Shown piece after piece: positions 11,810 through 24,439 of a DNA stretch of 64,000 nucleotides (position 1 is the first letter of the stretch; each line of letters opens with the position of its first letter). This DNA is from Jacaranda mimosifolia. Taxonomy: Eukaryota; Streptophyta; Magnoliopsida; Lamiales; Bignoniaceae. The notes beneath the pieces were generated by a model that saw nothing but the letters and a program-made list of their open reading frames with translations, was not told where the DNA came from and did no database searches. Made by a program: the position numbers and the translations under genes. The stretch is taken from contig CM032118.1 of the NCBI GenBank assembly GCA_018894105.1, positions 30,484,690 to 30,548,689 of the forward strand, read 5' to 3'.

Positions 11810-14144
11810 GTATATTTGTATATGTGTGTGTGTGTGTTCGTGAGTGCATGGGTTGATTAATATATGCACGCACACATTCATATTTTTTGTTTTATATCTA
11901 TCCGATACTACTGTTAGGATGATTCTATCCAAAATATTGGCCAGGTCCGATTGCTTGTGCTCCCCAATCTTGAGCCGTACTTGCGGCTTCTGGAGCCAGA
12001 AATGCAACTAGAGAGGCAAAAAAATGAGATGAAAAGGCATGAAGCCTGGCTTGTATATGGGGCCGTAATGGTAAGAATTTATTTATGATAATGTCTTCAC
12101 TGATTGTACCATCCATTTTACTGTGGTAAAGGGCTCAAAGTTCAAGATGGATAATAAAATATTCATATGTTGTCATATGCTCATGAAAAATCTCCTTTCC
12201 AATATGATTTTACTTTTATATAAGGGTGTTTCCAGATATTTGAGAGATTATTGGCATAAGTTTTGTTTTCTCTGTGCAGATGCTTGACATTTTTGCTTCT
12301 CTTATCAACTTAACATTTTCCTTTACTTTAAAGCTGTAAATTTTGGGGACCTCGTTTTAAGGATGGTTTCAAAATCTTTCCTAATGCACACCATTATTGC
12401 CTTCACCAAATGATAAAGTTGGGAATGTAAACAAATCAGAAGTCTTACTATTTGCTTTCAATTGAAGATAATATAGAGGATGACTGGCCCGTAAAGCCTA
12501 AAGGCAGTCAGGGATTTAAAGGATATGGTGCTCGCAGCTTTTTATGACCCAGCTGTGTATTCTGAGGGAATTTGCTCATGACAAGTTATTTTCTTTTCAT
12601 GTACCTGATGCTTGTGCTTATTACTACTTTTTGAAATTCAACAATGTCAATGATTTGTTAAGCTATGAAAGTTCTGATTTTGAAAATTATTTTTATTTTG
12701 TGAGGATTTGCTTTGGCATCTTTTGAGTCTTGTTGATCCTTAAATTATGAGTAAGAGTTTCATTTTAAATAGCATATGCATCTCTAAGGTAGTTGGCTTC
12801 AGCTGATCTCCCTTAGCAAAGTTGTGGCATCACTAGGAAACCGTTATCATCTGGTACTCCTTTCCTCTTGCTCATTTATCTCAAACAAGCCTGAGTAACT
12901 TTGGCTGAGTTTATTAGCTCCATTTTGAGCATTTGAAGTGAGCTTAACTTTGTTATTGTCTTCATAGAATTAAAGAACTGGGTGTTGTATGTCAACTACC
13001 ACAAAAGGCTTAGGGGTCACTACATAGCTCTGTACTTTTATTTTATATACATGATTTTTCGTTTTAGGTTCCAATTTAATCTGACTGACAAGATAGAAAT
13101 CTTATTAGCGTGCAGCTGGCTTGTGCATGTATGATCGGCTGAAGATTCTACCTTCTCTAGCATCTCCACCAGCACGTACTGTCTGGAAGAGGAACGCAAA
13201 AGTCGTGACTATAGCGTCAAGTATGATTCTTTTACTTCTTTACTGCTGCTTACTTGAAAATGTTCATTACCTTAGTGTTGTCTAATACTTACGGATGTTG
13301 GAGAAGAGTGGGGAATGGATGGCAGATGGAACTGGACAGTATCTTTCCATTTTTATGATGCTGTCCCTTGACTTCACATGTAGATGTACCATGTGGTTGC
13401 ATTTCCTTTATCTCAATTTGTTCAACGACATTCCTGACAATTGAAATGGAGTTTAATCGAGAAAATATTTTCACACTAGGATATTTATACTATGCGTAAC
13501 GGTTACTGTGGATATTTTTTCAGAGAAACACAATATTATCTTTGAACAGAATAGTATTCTGAATTTGAAATTGGGAGCTTTATAACAATGGAGTTGTTTG
13601 AGATGTCCCCTTAGCAGTATCCAATAAAATTGGAAAGTGCAGGGAAATTTCTCACTATGAAGGCTGATAATTGATTTACTCATTTGGCAATTTTGTAATC
13701 GCAATTTTACCTCCTATCAGTTGTGAGACTGATGCTTTTACCTGTTTTCAACTTGTCAAAGATAAACGTAAAGCCAGCATGGATAACATGATGCACCAGC
13801 CACCACTGAAGAAATTAGTCACTGACAGTACTGCAGGTGTAATACCTGCAAACTCACTGCCGGTGGACATGTCAGGAGGTAGCAGTGGATATTCAACAAA
13901 CATTGGAGTAGCTGCATTGGACTCTAATTTGCAATCAACAAGGCCTTTAACAAACAACAATGTGCCTGGGACAAGTGGCAGAAAAGAGACTATTGGTGGT
14001 CAAGGTTTAAAGACATCAGCTGCTCGGGAACAGGCGTGGAAGGAGGATGTAGATGCCGGGCAGTTGCTGCCTTTGTTGTATGAATATTTTGGTGAAAGTA
14101 TGTTGTCGTTTGTACCATCACCTGAGGCATCTCTATTCGTGTGA
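9467..14144 (+). CDS. TAF6: Transcription initiation factor TFIID subunit 6 (TAF6)
   Basis: TAF6 pairs through its histone fold with TAF9 in TFIID and SAGA-type complexes and acts in nuclear pre-initiation complex assembly. Coding exons: 9467-9592, 9725-9811, 9934-10035, 10122-10239, 10473-10576, 10659-10796, 10870-10965, 11317-11441, 11620-11752, 11945-12070, 13109-13220, 13762-14144. They sum to 1,650 nt, giving 549 aa, which matches the Arabidopsis protein length as I recall it. The start is the ATG at 9,467 because [18 protein letters not shown] is the conserved N-terminus; the upstream frame has only a TTG. Histone fold is about residues 1-70 ([10 protein letters not shown]). The TAF6 C-terminal HEAT region is about 180-390. 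A basic NKRKAS...PPLKKL stretch from residue 423 is a likely nuclear signal. All introns are GT-AG. AATAAA follows at 14,251. The gene is convergent with FtsZ1. Confidence 0.95.
9862..9883. repeat. (TG)n(CG)n alternating purine-pyrimidine run in TAF6 intron 2
   Basis: A short run of alternating TG and CG/CA dinucleotides lies between the second and third TAF6 coding exons. Such tracts can adopt Z-DNA and are often length-variable. No function is claimed. Confidence 0.8.
11774..11838. repeat. (CT)n(AT)n(GT)n compound microsatellite in TAF6 intron 9
   Basis: CT repeats run into TA repeats and then TG repeats just downstream of the exon ending at 11,752. It is far enough from the acceptor at 11,944 not to be its polypyrimidine tract. 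It should be polymorphic. Confidence 0.9.
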
Positions 14145-14250
14145 TCGATCTTCAAACTCTGCTCTGCATGGAAAGGATTGTACAAAAAATATTTTGGCAA
14201 ATATATTCCTGACTGCGGGAGATGTTATTTCTTAGTGTTCTCTGTGACTG

Positions 14251-14256
14251 AATAAA
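14251..14256 (+). terminator. Polyadenylation signal AATAAA of TAF6
   Basis: A canonical AATAAA lies 107 bases after the TAF6 stop codon, with a T-rich then A-rich stretch just beyond. Plants use loose signals, so this is a probable rather than proven 3' end. Confidence 0.5.
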
Positions 14257-14279
14257 GACCACGCATCTTTTGGGGAAAA

Positions 14280-14905
14280 AAAAAAAAATTAGAAATCGTC
14301 CTCGCATTTCCTAAAATTTTGCTTATAGCAAATGTCAGGACCCTGCTACTTGGTGACATCTTGCATTGCTCTGTTATACGTTATCTCAACGAGAAATTGG
14401 AGCTGTGACGTGCTCCATAAATTCAGTTCTGCATCCCATAGTGATGGGTCTGAGCTTTGCTTTCCAATGTTTCTCCTGACCCGGTGTAGCACAAGGGACA
14501 TAGAATTTCTGTTTGGATGCAACAAATAACTAAAAGATTATCTGAAGTTTGTTAACCTGGCAGAATTTCTTACAGACCCACTACTTTTTCAAGGTCTAGG
14601 GAAAGAGAAATTTGGCATACTGAGTTTCAATGTTCTATCTTGGTTGAAATTTTACCCGGAAAAAGAAGAATAGAGAACCCATTTTGGCATGTTTCCAACA
14701 AAAGATACTTGTTCTCTTATGGCGCGTCATTTAATCGCAACAGTTAGGGATATACACAAACAGAAGATCAGTGTGAAAATTGCAGTTGAACGTATGATAT
14801 AAGAGAATACTATCACTAGCATGAAAATGGAGGGCAAATGATAATTGAATAAAAGAATGAGGAGAAAAGGGAATCAAAAAAAAAAAAAACAAAAACAAAA
14901 AACGG
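14280..14905. other. Gap between the convergent TAF6 and FtsZ1 genes
   Basis: No coding signal is seen. The left part follows the TAF6 polyadenylation signal; the right part (roughly 14,750-14,905) should hold the FtsZ1 3' untranslated region, since the FtsZ1 stop codon is at 14,906. An A-rich run lies at about 14,877-14,902. Confidence 0.5.
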
Positions 14906-17900
14906 CTAAAAGAGGAGCTTCCGAGCAGGCATTCGTGACTTGAGGGTGGGTGGAGATTTGTTAGGCTTCTTATTATGAAGTAGGTTTGCTCCCGTTGGAT
15001 CAGCCAGAAATGTCTTCTGAACTGATTGCGAGAAACCAGTTGCAATAATGGTGACGTGGATCTCTCGATTGAATCGCTCATCCACAACTGCACCAAATAT
15101 AATGTTGGCCGAGGGATCTGCTAAACTTGTAACCACCTGAAAGCCAATGGTCACGAAATGGATTCAGAATACCAAAATAAATAAATGAATGAACATATAT
15201 TCCGGTCATCTCAATTTTGTTTTCTGGCTATGGTTCTTTCTTACAAGTGTGGGGGAGGAACTATCAGATATGAATATGGCAATGCCCATATAAAATAAAA
15301 TTCCCAACATTAGAATGTCAATATTAGGACTACATTACAAGATCACATATTAGCTTTATATAACCAACTTCAGACCTCATAATCTGATTTTGTTTTTTAT
15401 GGATTAGATCATATTTAAATTGAAAATATAATATATATTTATATATATATATATTAGTAAAGATGAGAAAGAAGATAAAGACACTGAGCAGGGTGCTGGT
15501 TGTGAATCCACACAAACAAGCAATGTTATGTGAGTTGTTACACCAAAAAGGCAATTAAAAAGAAAACTCCAAGTTATGCAGGTATGATGCTTGGAAAAGG
15601 TAAACAAAAGAAGAAAAAGTGAAAGGGCAACTTTCGATACCTGAGACACTCTATTCACTTCTTGCAGAGTTATGTCCTTCCCTCCAGTAATATTGTATAC
15701 AACTCCAGTAGCGGATTGAATAGAAGAGCCAATTAAAGGAGCCAAAGTTGCTTGTTCAGCTGCTTCTTCAGCACGGTTCTTGCTAGAGGAAACACCCGCC
15801 CCAAGCATTGCAGTACCAGAATTTTTCATTACTGCCCTAACATCTGCAAAATCCACATTCACCAACCCTGGTATCTGCAAAAATGAAAAATGTTCAAATT
15901 GTCACACAACTGGTCCGACCTGTGAATGAATTTCCATGACATAAACATAACTCAAGGATAAAGGTCTTGACATGAGTCTTAACTAGACTTCTGAGAATGT
16001 TAATATCAATATAGGAATTCAGTTGTCTCTAACATAACCTGGGAGACAGAAGAGTCTCAATATCAATGCTTAGAACTGTTTTGCACATAACATATAGTTA
16101 AGTGAGGCACGTACAAGACAAACTGAAAAGATAGCATTTCAAGCATGATTCATTGCACTGGGAAAAGGTGAGAAACTTGCTAGATGAAGCACTAAATATT
16201 TATATGAGCACTCACAGTGATTATATCTGATATCCCTTGGACACCCTGGTGGAGCACATCATCTGCTAGAAGGAAAGCATCTTGAAGGGGAAGGTGTTCA
16301 TCAGCAACATCCAGGAGACGATCATTTGGAATCACTATAAGTGTATCCACATTTTTCTTGAGCTTCTCAATTGCTTCAAGAGCCTGAAACAATATCAGAA
16401 ACAGAATAGAACCACATTAAGACTTTGGCTGATGAAAGTTAGCAATAAACTTAATGCATTGTCAGGCTGCTTCACTCCAAGCATGGACTAACAACAGAAC
16501 ACATCATTGACATTGAGTTTCTCTACCAGCTTGCAAACATTAACTACTCTAAGCTGGAATAGGAACAATCAATAGAACATCTGAGATGCATCATGCCCAA
16601 CTTGGTGATCTGTTACCTATATTCAGTTTACGCCAAATGGGTACTGAGAGAATAGAAACATCATTATAGCCTGGGTTATGCTGATTTAACACACAATGTC
16701 CCCATGAAATCAAAATAAACTGTGTGTGTGAGAGAGAGAGAGGGGGGAGGGGGAAAGGAGATCAAACATTAGCCCTAAAGCAAGAAGAGAACTATGAGCA
16801 AAGTCAATTTATTTGAACCAGGTTCCATCTCTCTATGGCCTGCATTTTTCTAGACGCCTTTACCATCAAAAGTTACAGATCCCATAGCAAGACAAGTTAA
16901 ATAGGATAATTCATGAATTTTGTTTATTGTTTTTCCTTTTCAAGATGTATGGATTCTTTAGCAGGACAAGCAGGAGGGTATAAGAGATTTCCATGACCTT
17001 GGAATAGTGCATAAACTGTCAATCTAGATGTGTGCCCTTACCCAAAGTCTTTAACCGATAGATGGTTTTGGTGGAATGAGAACACAGTTCTTCACCTAAT
17101 TCAAGAGTACGTTAATACTACAAAACTTTTCAAAAAAATAATAAAGAAAATGTTAGCCCTCTTGCTCTGTAAAATGGAAATAACACTTGCCTGCACAGAT
17201 CTTTTACGTCCTTCAAAGCTGAATGGGTGGGTAACAACACCAACAGTTAAGTACCCAGCATCCTTTGCTATTTGAGCAACAACAGGGGCAGCACCAGAAC
17301 CTGTACCTCCACCCATCCCTGCAGTTATAAACACCATATCTGATCCATTTAGAGCATTTGTGATGGCTTCCTTTGATTCCTCTGCAGCCTGTTCCCCTAA
17401 AAGTGGGTTGCCACCAGTACCTGCATTCCAGCAAGTGTTTCGAGTTAAAACTATCATGAATGGACTGTAATATCATGTATGACAATGGTAGCAGTAATAC
17501 CTGGGAGTCAAGCTTTATTGGTTAGATGCAGAAAACCATAAATCATATTAAAGCAAATCTATTGTATTATTTCTTTTCTATTTGGAATATATAAATGTTG
17601 CAAGTTCAAGCTTCAGCCTTCAGAATTCAAAAGAAAGTAACGCCACAAATAAGAGAGATGCAAACCAAGTCCACGAGTCAAAAGCTCTCCAATTTGAATA
17701 GGGTTCTCAGCAGCAGAGTGCATCAGTGCCTGAGCATCAGTGTTTATGGCATAGAAGTCCACTCCCTGTCATTAAACAGCAGACAGAAATATCGCTCTAG
17801 AAATTTGTATAAACAAAAATATAATGTCTGAAATAGGAGAATAGTCGCAAGTCAAAAGAAATGTGAGAGTGAATATTTGATTGCTGATTTGCTATGAAGA

Positions 17901-19113
17901 AGACATCATAACTAATCAATATGAATTGACACTAAAATAGTTTTACTGGAGAACCATGAAATGAAAGTGGATCGACACATTCGCAAATGCAGAACTTATA
18001 GAGTTTCTAAAGTACATTGAACTGGGAAATAAACGCAATGCAAAAACTTATTTCAATCTCAGTTAAATTTAAACTCTAAGGGGGCCAAACATCTTTCAAC
18101 TAACAAGATTTTCATATCCAAAATACAAATGAGTATGTTCAAGATCCAAGTATACTAGCTACAACTGTAAGATACAGATTGAAATGCAGGAGCAGTATCG
18201 CACCCCCACCCCCACCCCAACAATCAAACCAAGAGAAAAGAAAAAGGAAAAGAAAAGAAAGAGAGATGGGCTGTCAGCAGTTCATTCGTACAAATCAATT
18301 TCATCCAACAGTCTTAGACATGATTTAGTCGCATTAATTTTGTCTGACAAACTGTTGACATTTGGAAGCATTAAACGATCAGATTAATATCTTTCTCAGT
18401 CTCCAGATGCTCTTCATTGGCAGTATAGCCTACGAAATAAAAGGCCTCCTCAAGAAGACCCTCTAAATATCTAATTCTCCAGAAAGGATCGATCAAACCT
18501 CATTAGACCGACACATTTCCATGGAGAAAAGAGGATTGTCCTAAGAAATGTTCAACTTTTCGCGCTCTTTCTACTGTTCAATTATTGAACAAGTAGATCT
18601 TTACTATGGCTCTAAGACTAGCTAAATTCGAAGTACACTTATACCTCTTTCCACATAACCATATGGATTATCATTTATCACCACTCACTTATGAACTTAT
18701 AGCAACTAAGCCCATTAAAGGTAGTTCCTAAAAAATAACGTGTTGAAGGGCAAAATGACATAAAGAAAGTGAACAGAGACACAACCCGCGTTATAAAAAG
18801 CCAATAAGAAAAAGAAAATAAAGGGGTGGGAGGAATTGGACGTAACCTGCAAGCCGCTGTCAATCATCAGGTTAACAGCATTGTTGCCACCTCCACCGAC
18901 GCCGACGACCTTAATCTTGGCGGAGTCCATTCGTATAAACGAGCTGCAAATCCCGCTATGGAGTCGTTCGAAATTGCGGAGACTCCTACAGAAGGAGATA
19001 CTACCACGTGCATTTTTGGAAAGCAAAGGGGAAAACCCAGTAGAAACAGAGGACGTGGAAGACTGAGAAGATGTTAATTCTGAAGGTGTATTTGAGAACC
19101 CAAGCGTCGCCAT
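14906..19113 (-). CDS. FTSZ1: Plastid division protein FtsZ1 (tubulin-like GTPase)
   Basis: FtsZ1 polymerises with FtsZ2 into the stromal Z-ring that constricts chloroplasts. Coding exons in transcript order: 19113-18847, 17765-17666, 17420-17191, 16383-16216, 15874-15641, 15136-14906; 1,230 nt, 409 aa. The start is the first ATG, giving a Ser/Thr-rich N-terminus of about 60 residues that fits a transit peptide. FtsZ core: [16 protein letters not shown] at about 66-81, GTP signature GGGTGSG at 159-165, and T7 catalytic loop NVDFAD at 261-266. The tail ends RKLLF, and I see no FtsZ2-type C-terminal ARC6-binding motif, so I assign FtsZ1. Oddities: intron 3 has a GC donor (CAG then GCAAGTG at 17,190) and residue 90 is Gly where Ser is usual (GVDFYAI). 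The gene looks functional. Confidence 0.96.
16727..16755. repeat. (GT)n(GA)n and G-rich tract in FtsZ1 intron 3
   Basis: TGTGTGTG is followed by GAGAGAGAGA and then a G-rich run on the plus strand. On the transcribed strand this is a pyrimidine-rich tract deep in the intron, about 345 bases before the acceptor at 16,384, so it is not the acceptor tract. Confidence 0.8.
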
Positions 19114-19503
19114 TAATGCAGGGTTGGCTTTTGGTATCAGAAATGAGTGTCTCGTAACCGTTCGGAAATATATTGCGTTAGGTTGAAAGAAGGAAACAAA
19201 GGGTTTTAGGAGTTCAGATTTAAATTTTTGTTTAATTTAACTCTACCTCTCTCCAGAACTAATGTTCTTTTTATTTTCTCAATTTCTACTGTCCATGCTT
19301 AAATCAAAGAATTTATGAAAAGAAAAAATAAAGTAAAAATGTAAAGGTATAAAAATTTATTCTAAAACCACCATTTCAAGGGTAGAAAAAAAAAATTCTT
19401 AACATTTTTTCTCAATAAAAGAAGAGAATAGGTATTAAAAATAAAATTAATATTCAACCATCTGATGCCTGCATGTATCTCACGGTTTTGCAGTGTCTCC
19501 TTA

Positions 19504-19967
19504 GGGCACGTTTGGATATATAAATATGATTGATAAAATTATAATTGTATGGTAGGATTACATTGTTGAAAATAATATAATATTGTGTTTGATGACTAGA
19601 ATTACACATTTTGGATATGTATTTATTTTATCAATCCCTTGTTTGAATACAAGAATTAAATAATTGAACTAATAAATTTATTAAAATACCCATTATAATA
19701 AGACAAATTGAAACCCCAAATTTGCAATCATTCTTGTATTGCCAAGACTCATTTCATGGATATAATATGTCATAAGCCTAATTTCCTATTCTCCCTCTCA
19801 ATTTGGATTATACAATCTAGGCCCAAGTGATATGTTAACTATAAATTAAATGCAGGATAAATGATCAAACTTTGTATCAATCATGAACTTTTCTTATTAC
19901 ATCCAAATACTTGACATGATTTGATAAAATTATTTATCAAATCATATCCGACAAACCAAACGAGCCC
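19504..19967. mobile_element. Tourist-like MITE upstream of FtsZ1
   Basis: It is bounded by TTA at 19,501-19,503 and 19,968-19,970. The left end reads GGGCACGTTTGG and the right end, reverse-complemented, reads GGGCTCGTTTGG. The inverted similarity continues into GATTTGATAAAATTAT-like sequence. It is 464 bp with no coding capacity. These ends and the 3-bp TTA duplication are typical of Tourist/PIF MITEs. It lies about 390 bp 5' of the FtsZ1 start, so it could affect that promoter. Confidence 0.8.
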
Positions 19968-20213
19968 TTATAGTCGTTAGTCTAGCAGTTCATACACCAC
20001 CATATCCAATCAATCAATCAATCAATCCTTATTCAATTTTTGAGTAAATTTTTATTATTATTATTATTTTTTGAATTCGTAATCTTATACCTTAGGCTAT
20101 GTATGTAAAATGTACGTCATTGAATCAAAATTTTTATTAATCTCTTAGTATGAATTTTCAAATTGAAAGGAATTAATATAGCAAGGGACCTTTTATTCTA
20201 TATATAACTGTTA

Positions 20214-20647
20214 GGTCTTGTTTGGTTGGTTTGATTAGGTATGATACATACTTAATCAAGCCTCTTTTAATATTTGTTTCAATTGATAAAAGTCCTTGAT
20301 AAATTCTAGGCCCTACATTATTTATTGTTGCTTTCGGAAAATGGATCAAAGGGGGGAATGCTTGATTAGGTGTGATAAAAATTACAAAGATTTAATAAGG
20401 TCTATTTTTTTTATCTTATTTCCAATTAAACCATGATTCTAAAAATGGGAAAAATTGAGAAAATTATGAAAAACTTATTAAAAAGTATAAAGAATATAAT
20501 AGCAAATTTATATATTATATTTTAATTTATTTATATATTAATCATACCAACCAAACATAAAATTAAAATATTCTATCATAATAGGCTTAAAATATATTAT
20601 TTACTTATATATCACTTCTAATCACATCATTTCAAGCAAACGAGCCC
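20214..20647. mobile_element. Second Tourist-like MITE
   Basis: It is bounded by TTA at 20,211-20,213 and 20,648-20,650. The left end is GGTCTTGTTTGGTTGG and the right end reverse-complemented is GGGCTCGTTTGCTTG, followed by matching GTGTGATTAG-like inverted sequence. It is 434 bp and noncoding. It is related at its tips to the MITE at 19,504 but has a different interior. Confidence 0.75.
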
Positions 20648-20659
20648 TTACTCTATTAG

Positions 20660-21700
20660 TAAGATATTCTCCAATATCAAAATTCAAAACAATTAATTCT
20701 TACTCTGTACTTGACAGAAATAGTCAGATCCAAATTTCTACTCCTCAAAATACAGTATTAGCTCTGGCCCCTTCATTCTGTGCCACATTTGGTAAATTAT
20801 TGCATAGAAAAGCTTTCACCATTTTGAAACTTGTGGTGAAGAGTATACAACGGCAACGGCAAAATGTTGCATTCAGGATTGAGCTCGCAATTATCGTTCT
20901 CGAGTTGAATGCCCTCCTCCCACTTCGCTTTTTCAACACTATTTGAAAATGAAAAATCACCAATTTTTATATATTTTTACTCAAAATATTTCTAACTTAC
21001 ATTTTTTTTTTATTACTTATCCTATCTTTTAACTATCACATCAATTAAATTCAAATTTAATTTGATATGAAGCACCTGCTATTAATTTTAAAATCAATAA
21101 AAAAATATATTTTAATAAACTTAATCTTTTTAAAAAAATATATAAATCAATTAATTTTTCAACTCTATACTCACTTTAATCAATACTCTCCAACAAATAT
21201 TCAAATACAATCTCATTTTCATTTTCAACAGTAACTATTTTTTCAACTTCTGAAAATACATGACAACTGAAAATAGGAGTGGATATAAATTCAATTGGGC
21301 TCTTATGTTTCCAAAAGTAGGTTTCTTTTTGCTGGAGCTGAAGTGATATGACCGACCGACAGTGGAAAAACAGGTTGGTCAATGACCAATTTTAGTTTGA
21401 TAATCCAATCTCAGGTTCTCACAGCAAAATAAATTTATACCACGTGTGCAAAATACTGAAGCCACAAGACAAACTATATTTATTCTCTTCAATCTACATA
21501 AATGAAGATCCTTAAAAAATGACGCAGATCATAAAACGGTTTTACAGCAGAGAGAAAGAAGCATAATTTGGTAATAATTTTGAATTTGTTTCCATTAATA
21601 AACATTACACAAATCTGAACAAAATGATTCTCGGTACTGTACAACCCAAAACGTTATTCATTGCTCTTCGATCCTCCATCTGCAGAGGGTTGAACATGCA
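20660..21700. other. Intergenic DNA between FtsZ1 and VHA-e, no gene seen
   Basis: AT-rich sequence with no convincing exon. The part nearest 21,600-21,714 is probably the 3' untranslated region of the V-ATPase subunit e gene, which ends here on the minus strand. Confidence 0.45.
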
Positions 21701-21714
21701 TCTCAGAAAAAATA

Positions 21715-23874
21715 TCATTCCGATTCATTCAGAATGGGAACGATTAGAGGTTTCATCTGTGACAGGTACACAATTGCCCACCTACACATGAACAATGTAG
21801 ACATGTTGAACTTTCAAGAAAATAGCAGAGTTGCCTGAATATTTCCTAAATTAACAACAGAAACAGAAGGAACAGAATAATACTGCATCCGTCTCCAACA
21901 AGGAGATGAGCATTATGGTCAAACCTATTTCCCTGAACTATTCATCCAACCTAAAGGAAATCTATTTTTCTAATGAAATGAATAGTTGACATGCTGCGTG
22001 TCCTGCTGGAGCACGGCTCTTTAAGTCAATCCAAGCATGCATAGTGATGAGAAGAATATTAAGCAAGACAAGCTGAACCCAACAGATACTTCAAAAGACA
22101 GAGGAACGAAGCAACAAGATTTGAGAATCTTGGTGGACATATTCTCGAAAGAAAACAAAGAATATAGAAATGCTTATCCAAAATTCATTACATGAGAAGA
22201 ATCAAGACACATGGCCATTCACCATTGGATTTAGAGAAGGTAAGTGTGGTTAATCCCAAAGGCTTCAAAACAATGTGACTTTTACCCTTAATAACATAAT
22301 ATTTGAAATTAGAAACTCAAGTAAAGATCCAACAATGTCTCTACCAGATTCAATGACCTCATTGTTCCTTCCCAAGATAATCATGCATAAGAGTGTGCAC
22401 ACAGAGAGCCAGACCAAAAAAAATAAACAACCTATCATCACCCAGTAACTTTAAAAGGGATCCAAGATTCATTCTTTGGTGTTCGGTGGAATTCCATTGA
22501 TTTCTTCTCTCTCCCACATTGTTTAATATTTATCATGTTCACACAACAAATATTCTACACAAACGGCCTTATTTGTCCTCCAGAAAATTCAGAATAGTAA
22601 TGCATGGGCAAGCCAAGGATTTTGCTACACAAGGTGCATTAGTAGGTTCCTTAAACCAATTATGCAGCCAGAAGTTCTCTTCTCTTTTATGTAGGCGGCA
22701 TAGGGCGACCTCATTTTCTCAAGGAGGCTATAGAAAGAAAATTCAGTTTTGCTAAAAAGGAGCAGACTGCCACTGCCCCCTCATGCACATGTACAAGCTA
22801 TCCACTCCTCATGATGCAGGGTACTGAAAAGAGAGAAGTAATTGCACCACAACTTTACCATGAGTAAAGTTAGTCAGGAACATCAACAATTACAAAAGCA
22901 AAAGAGAGGAAGCAGGAAAAAGAAAAATATTGCATATTACTATGAGGTCAACATATATGTATTTCTTCTTAAACAAGGGAAATGGACTTACATCATCCAA
23001 CAGCACACTGTCGCTGTAATGATCAATGTAAGGTGTAACCTGCGTTGCAAAACAGAATTAGCTTTATGCCAAACAGAATTTCCATCTCTTGCCAATAAAA
23101 AATTGTAAATATCAGAGATGCAATTCCAGAACTTGTGTAATTCAACAAACACTGAATCCAATAAGAAAATTATCAAAAAATAGAAGTAATATCACAAATC
23201 TTCACTTAAATTGTATCTAGCCACAATAACAAATATATCTTGCTAAATTGATATTCAGAAACTTTCACCAGAACCATTAGGTTCTCCTATAAGTAAAATT
23301 GACATTTGATAGTCCATATACAAGTTAAACCAATCACTTGCAAAACTTTTCCTTCCCAGAACCAGGCAAGTTCCAGAAAACACAAAAGGTGTCCATAATG
23401 TATATAAACAGAACATCAGAGATTGACGTAAAACCCTCGACACCTTTTGATACAACACCTACAATTTACAAGGATATACCAAGACCATACATGAATTTAG
23501 GTCATTATTTATCACAGAAGAATAGTCAACCTCTTCAATGCTTACTAAAACATACATAAAAAGCATATTACACATATATAGCTATACACATTGTTCCACA
23601 GTAAACAAACAGTGCACTTAAGCGTAAAGGAATGTTCAAATTAAAACTGACTGCGGAAAACGTGGGGATAATATGACAGAATAAATCAGCTACCTACCAC
23701 AAAACACACACTATTACACACCCTGTTGAACAATCTAAGTTGAAACTATCCAAAAGTGAAAAGAATGTAAACATACAGATTTGCAGAGGGCCCTCTGTTG
23801 CAGCAGATTCTGGTGCAGAGTGATGCAATAATCCCAACCACTACGAAGATTAGGGTAGTCACCAAGAACCCCAT
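21715..23874 (-). CDS. VHA-e: V-type proton ATPase subunit e (VHA-e)
   Basis: Subunit e is a tiny hydrophobic part of the membrane Vo sector of the proton pump of vacuole and trans-Golgi network. Coding exons in transcript order: 23874-23777, 23039-22992, 21781-21715; 213 nt, 70 aa, the usual plant length. Exon 1 encodes [20 protein letters not shown], a membrane helix followed by a short Cys/Arg-rich loop ([10 protein letters not shown]). Exon 2 encodes [16 protein letters not shown], and exon 3 [16 protein letters not shown], the second helix and tail. Splice phases join perfectly (Leu and Met codons are split). The tail has [14 protein letters not shown] where QMNPLIVPILSE is usual. Each exon is below 100 nt, so a simple ORF scan shows only fragments. 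A 5'UTR intron lies at about 23,918-24,172. Confidence 0.94.
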
Positions 23875-24300
23875 CTCCAATTCGTTTTTCCTCACAAAAT
23901 ATTAACTAATATTTTACCTGCGAAAAGGATTTGGGGACCATAAACTAATAAACAGATCCATCACTCTGATTCAAAGTTACCATGAGATCTCAAATATTGC
24001 ATAAGAAATTTTTTTTACAGATAATCTGAAATGCAGGCAATATGGATTCAAACTTCAAAAAACTAGTTGCAATTCAATTGGATCGGCACATTGATAACAA
24101 ACCTAAAAATTATAGAATGAATAAGTAGTGATGAACATATATAGTTGAGCAACAATAAAATTCCATACTCACCTTGAAATCCGGCGACCGGCGAAGCTTC
24201 CTGGTTGGCGCTTGAAGCTGCTCGATCCGGCGTCGCTTTCATAAGATTCAATGTCTTCTCTATGAATGGGATTACAGAACAGCATGATAAACGTGCGATC
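23875..24300 (-). other. 5' untranslated exons and leader intron of VHA-e
   Basis: On the minus strand, a GC-rich exon ends at 24,173 with donor AAG/GTGAGT. The matching acceptor TTCGCAG lies just before 23,917, and the rest of the leader runs to the ATG at 23,874. The leader intron is 255 bp. Leader introns near the start codon often raise expression in plant housekeeping genes. The 5' end near 24,300 is only approximate. Confidence 0.65.
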
Positions 24301-24439
24301 CATAACAAAATCCTTTTGGGCCTCATTTTATACTGAATTCATGACCAACCCAATAATGATATGGGGGTGGGCGTCATTGGGTACTTATCTTTTCTCGGAC
24401 ACTCAAATGGCCTAAGACGGTCCATTTAGAGAAGACATT

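Noticed and set aside
14731..15096. 121-codon minus-strand ORF
   Set aside because: It is another frame of the last FtsZ1 exon and its 3' flank; the FtsZ1 frame at 14,906-15,136 explains the conservation.
18826..19077. Two plus-strand ORFs of 76-83 codons
   Set aside because: They are shadows of FtsZ1 exon 1 on the opposite strand.
22988..23176. 62-codon minus-strand ORF starting in noncoding sequence
   Set aside because: Only its last 16 residues ([16 protein letters not shown]) are real; they are exon 2 of VHA-e, and the rest is intron read-through.
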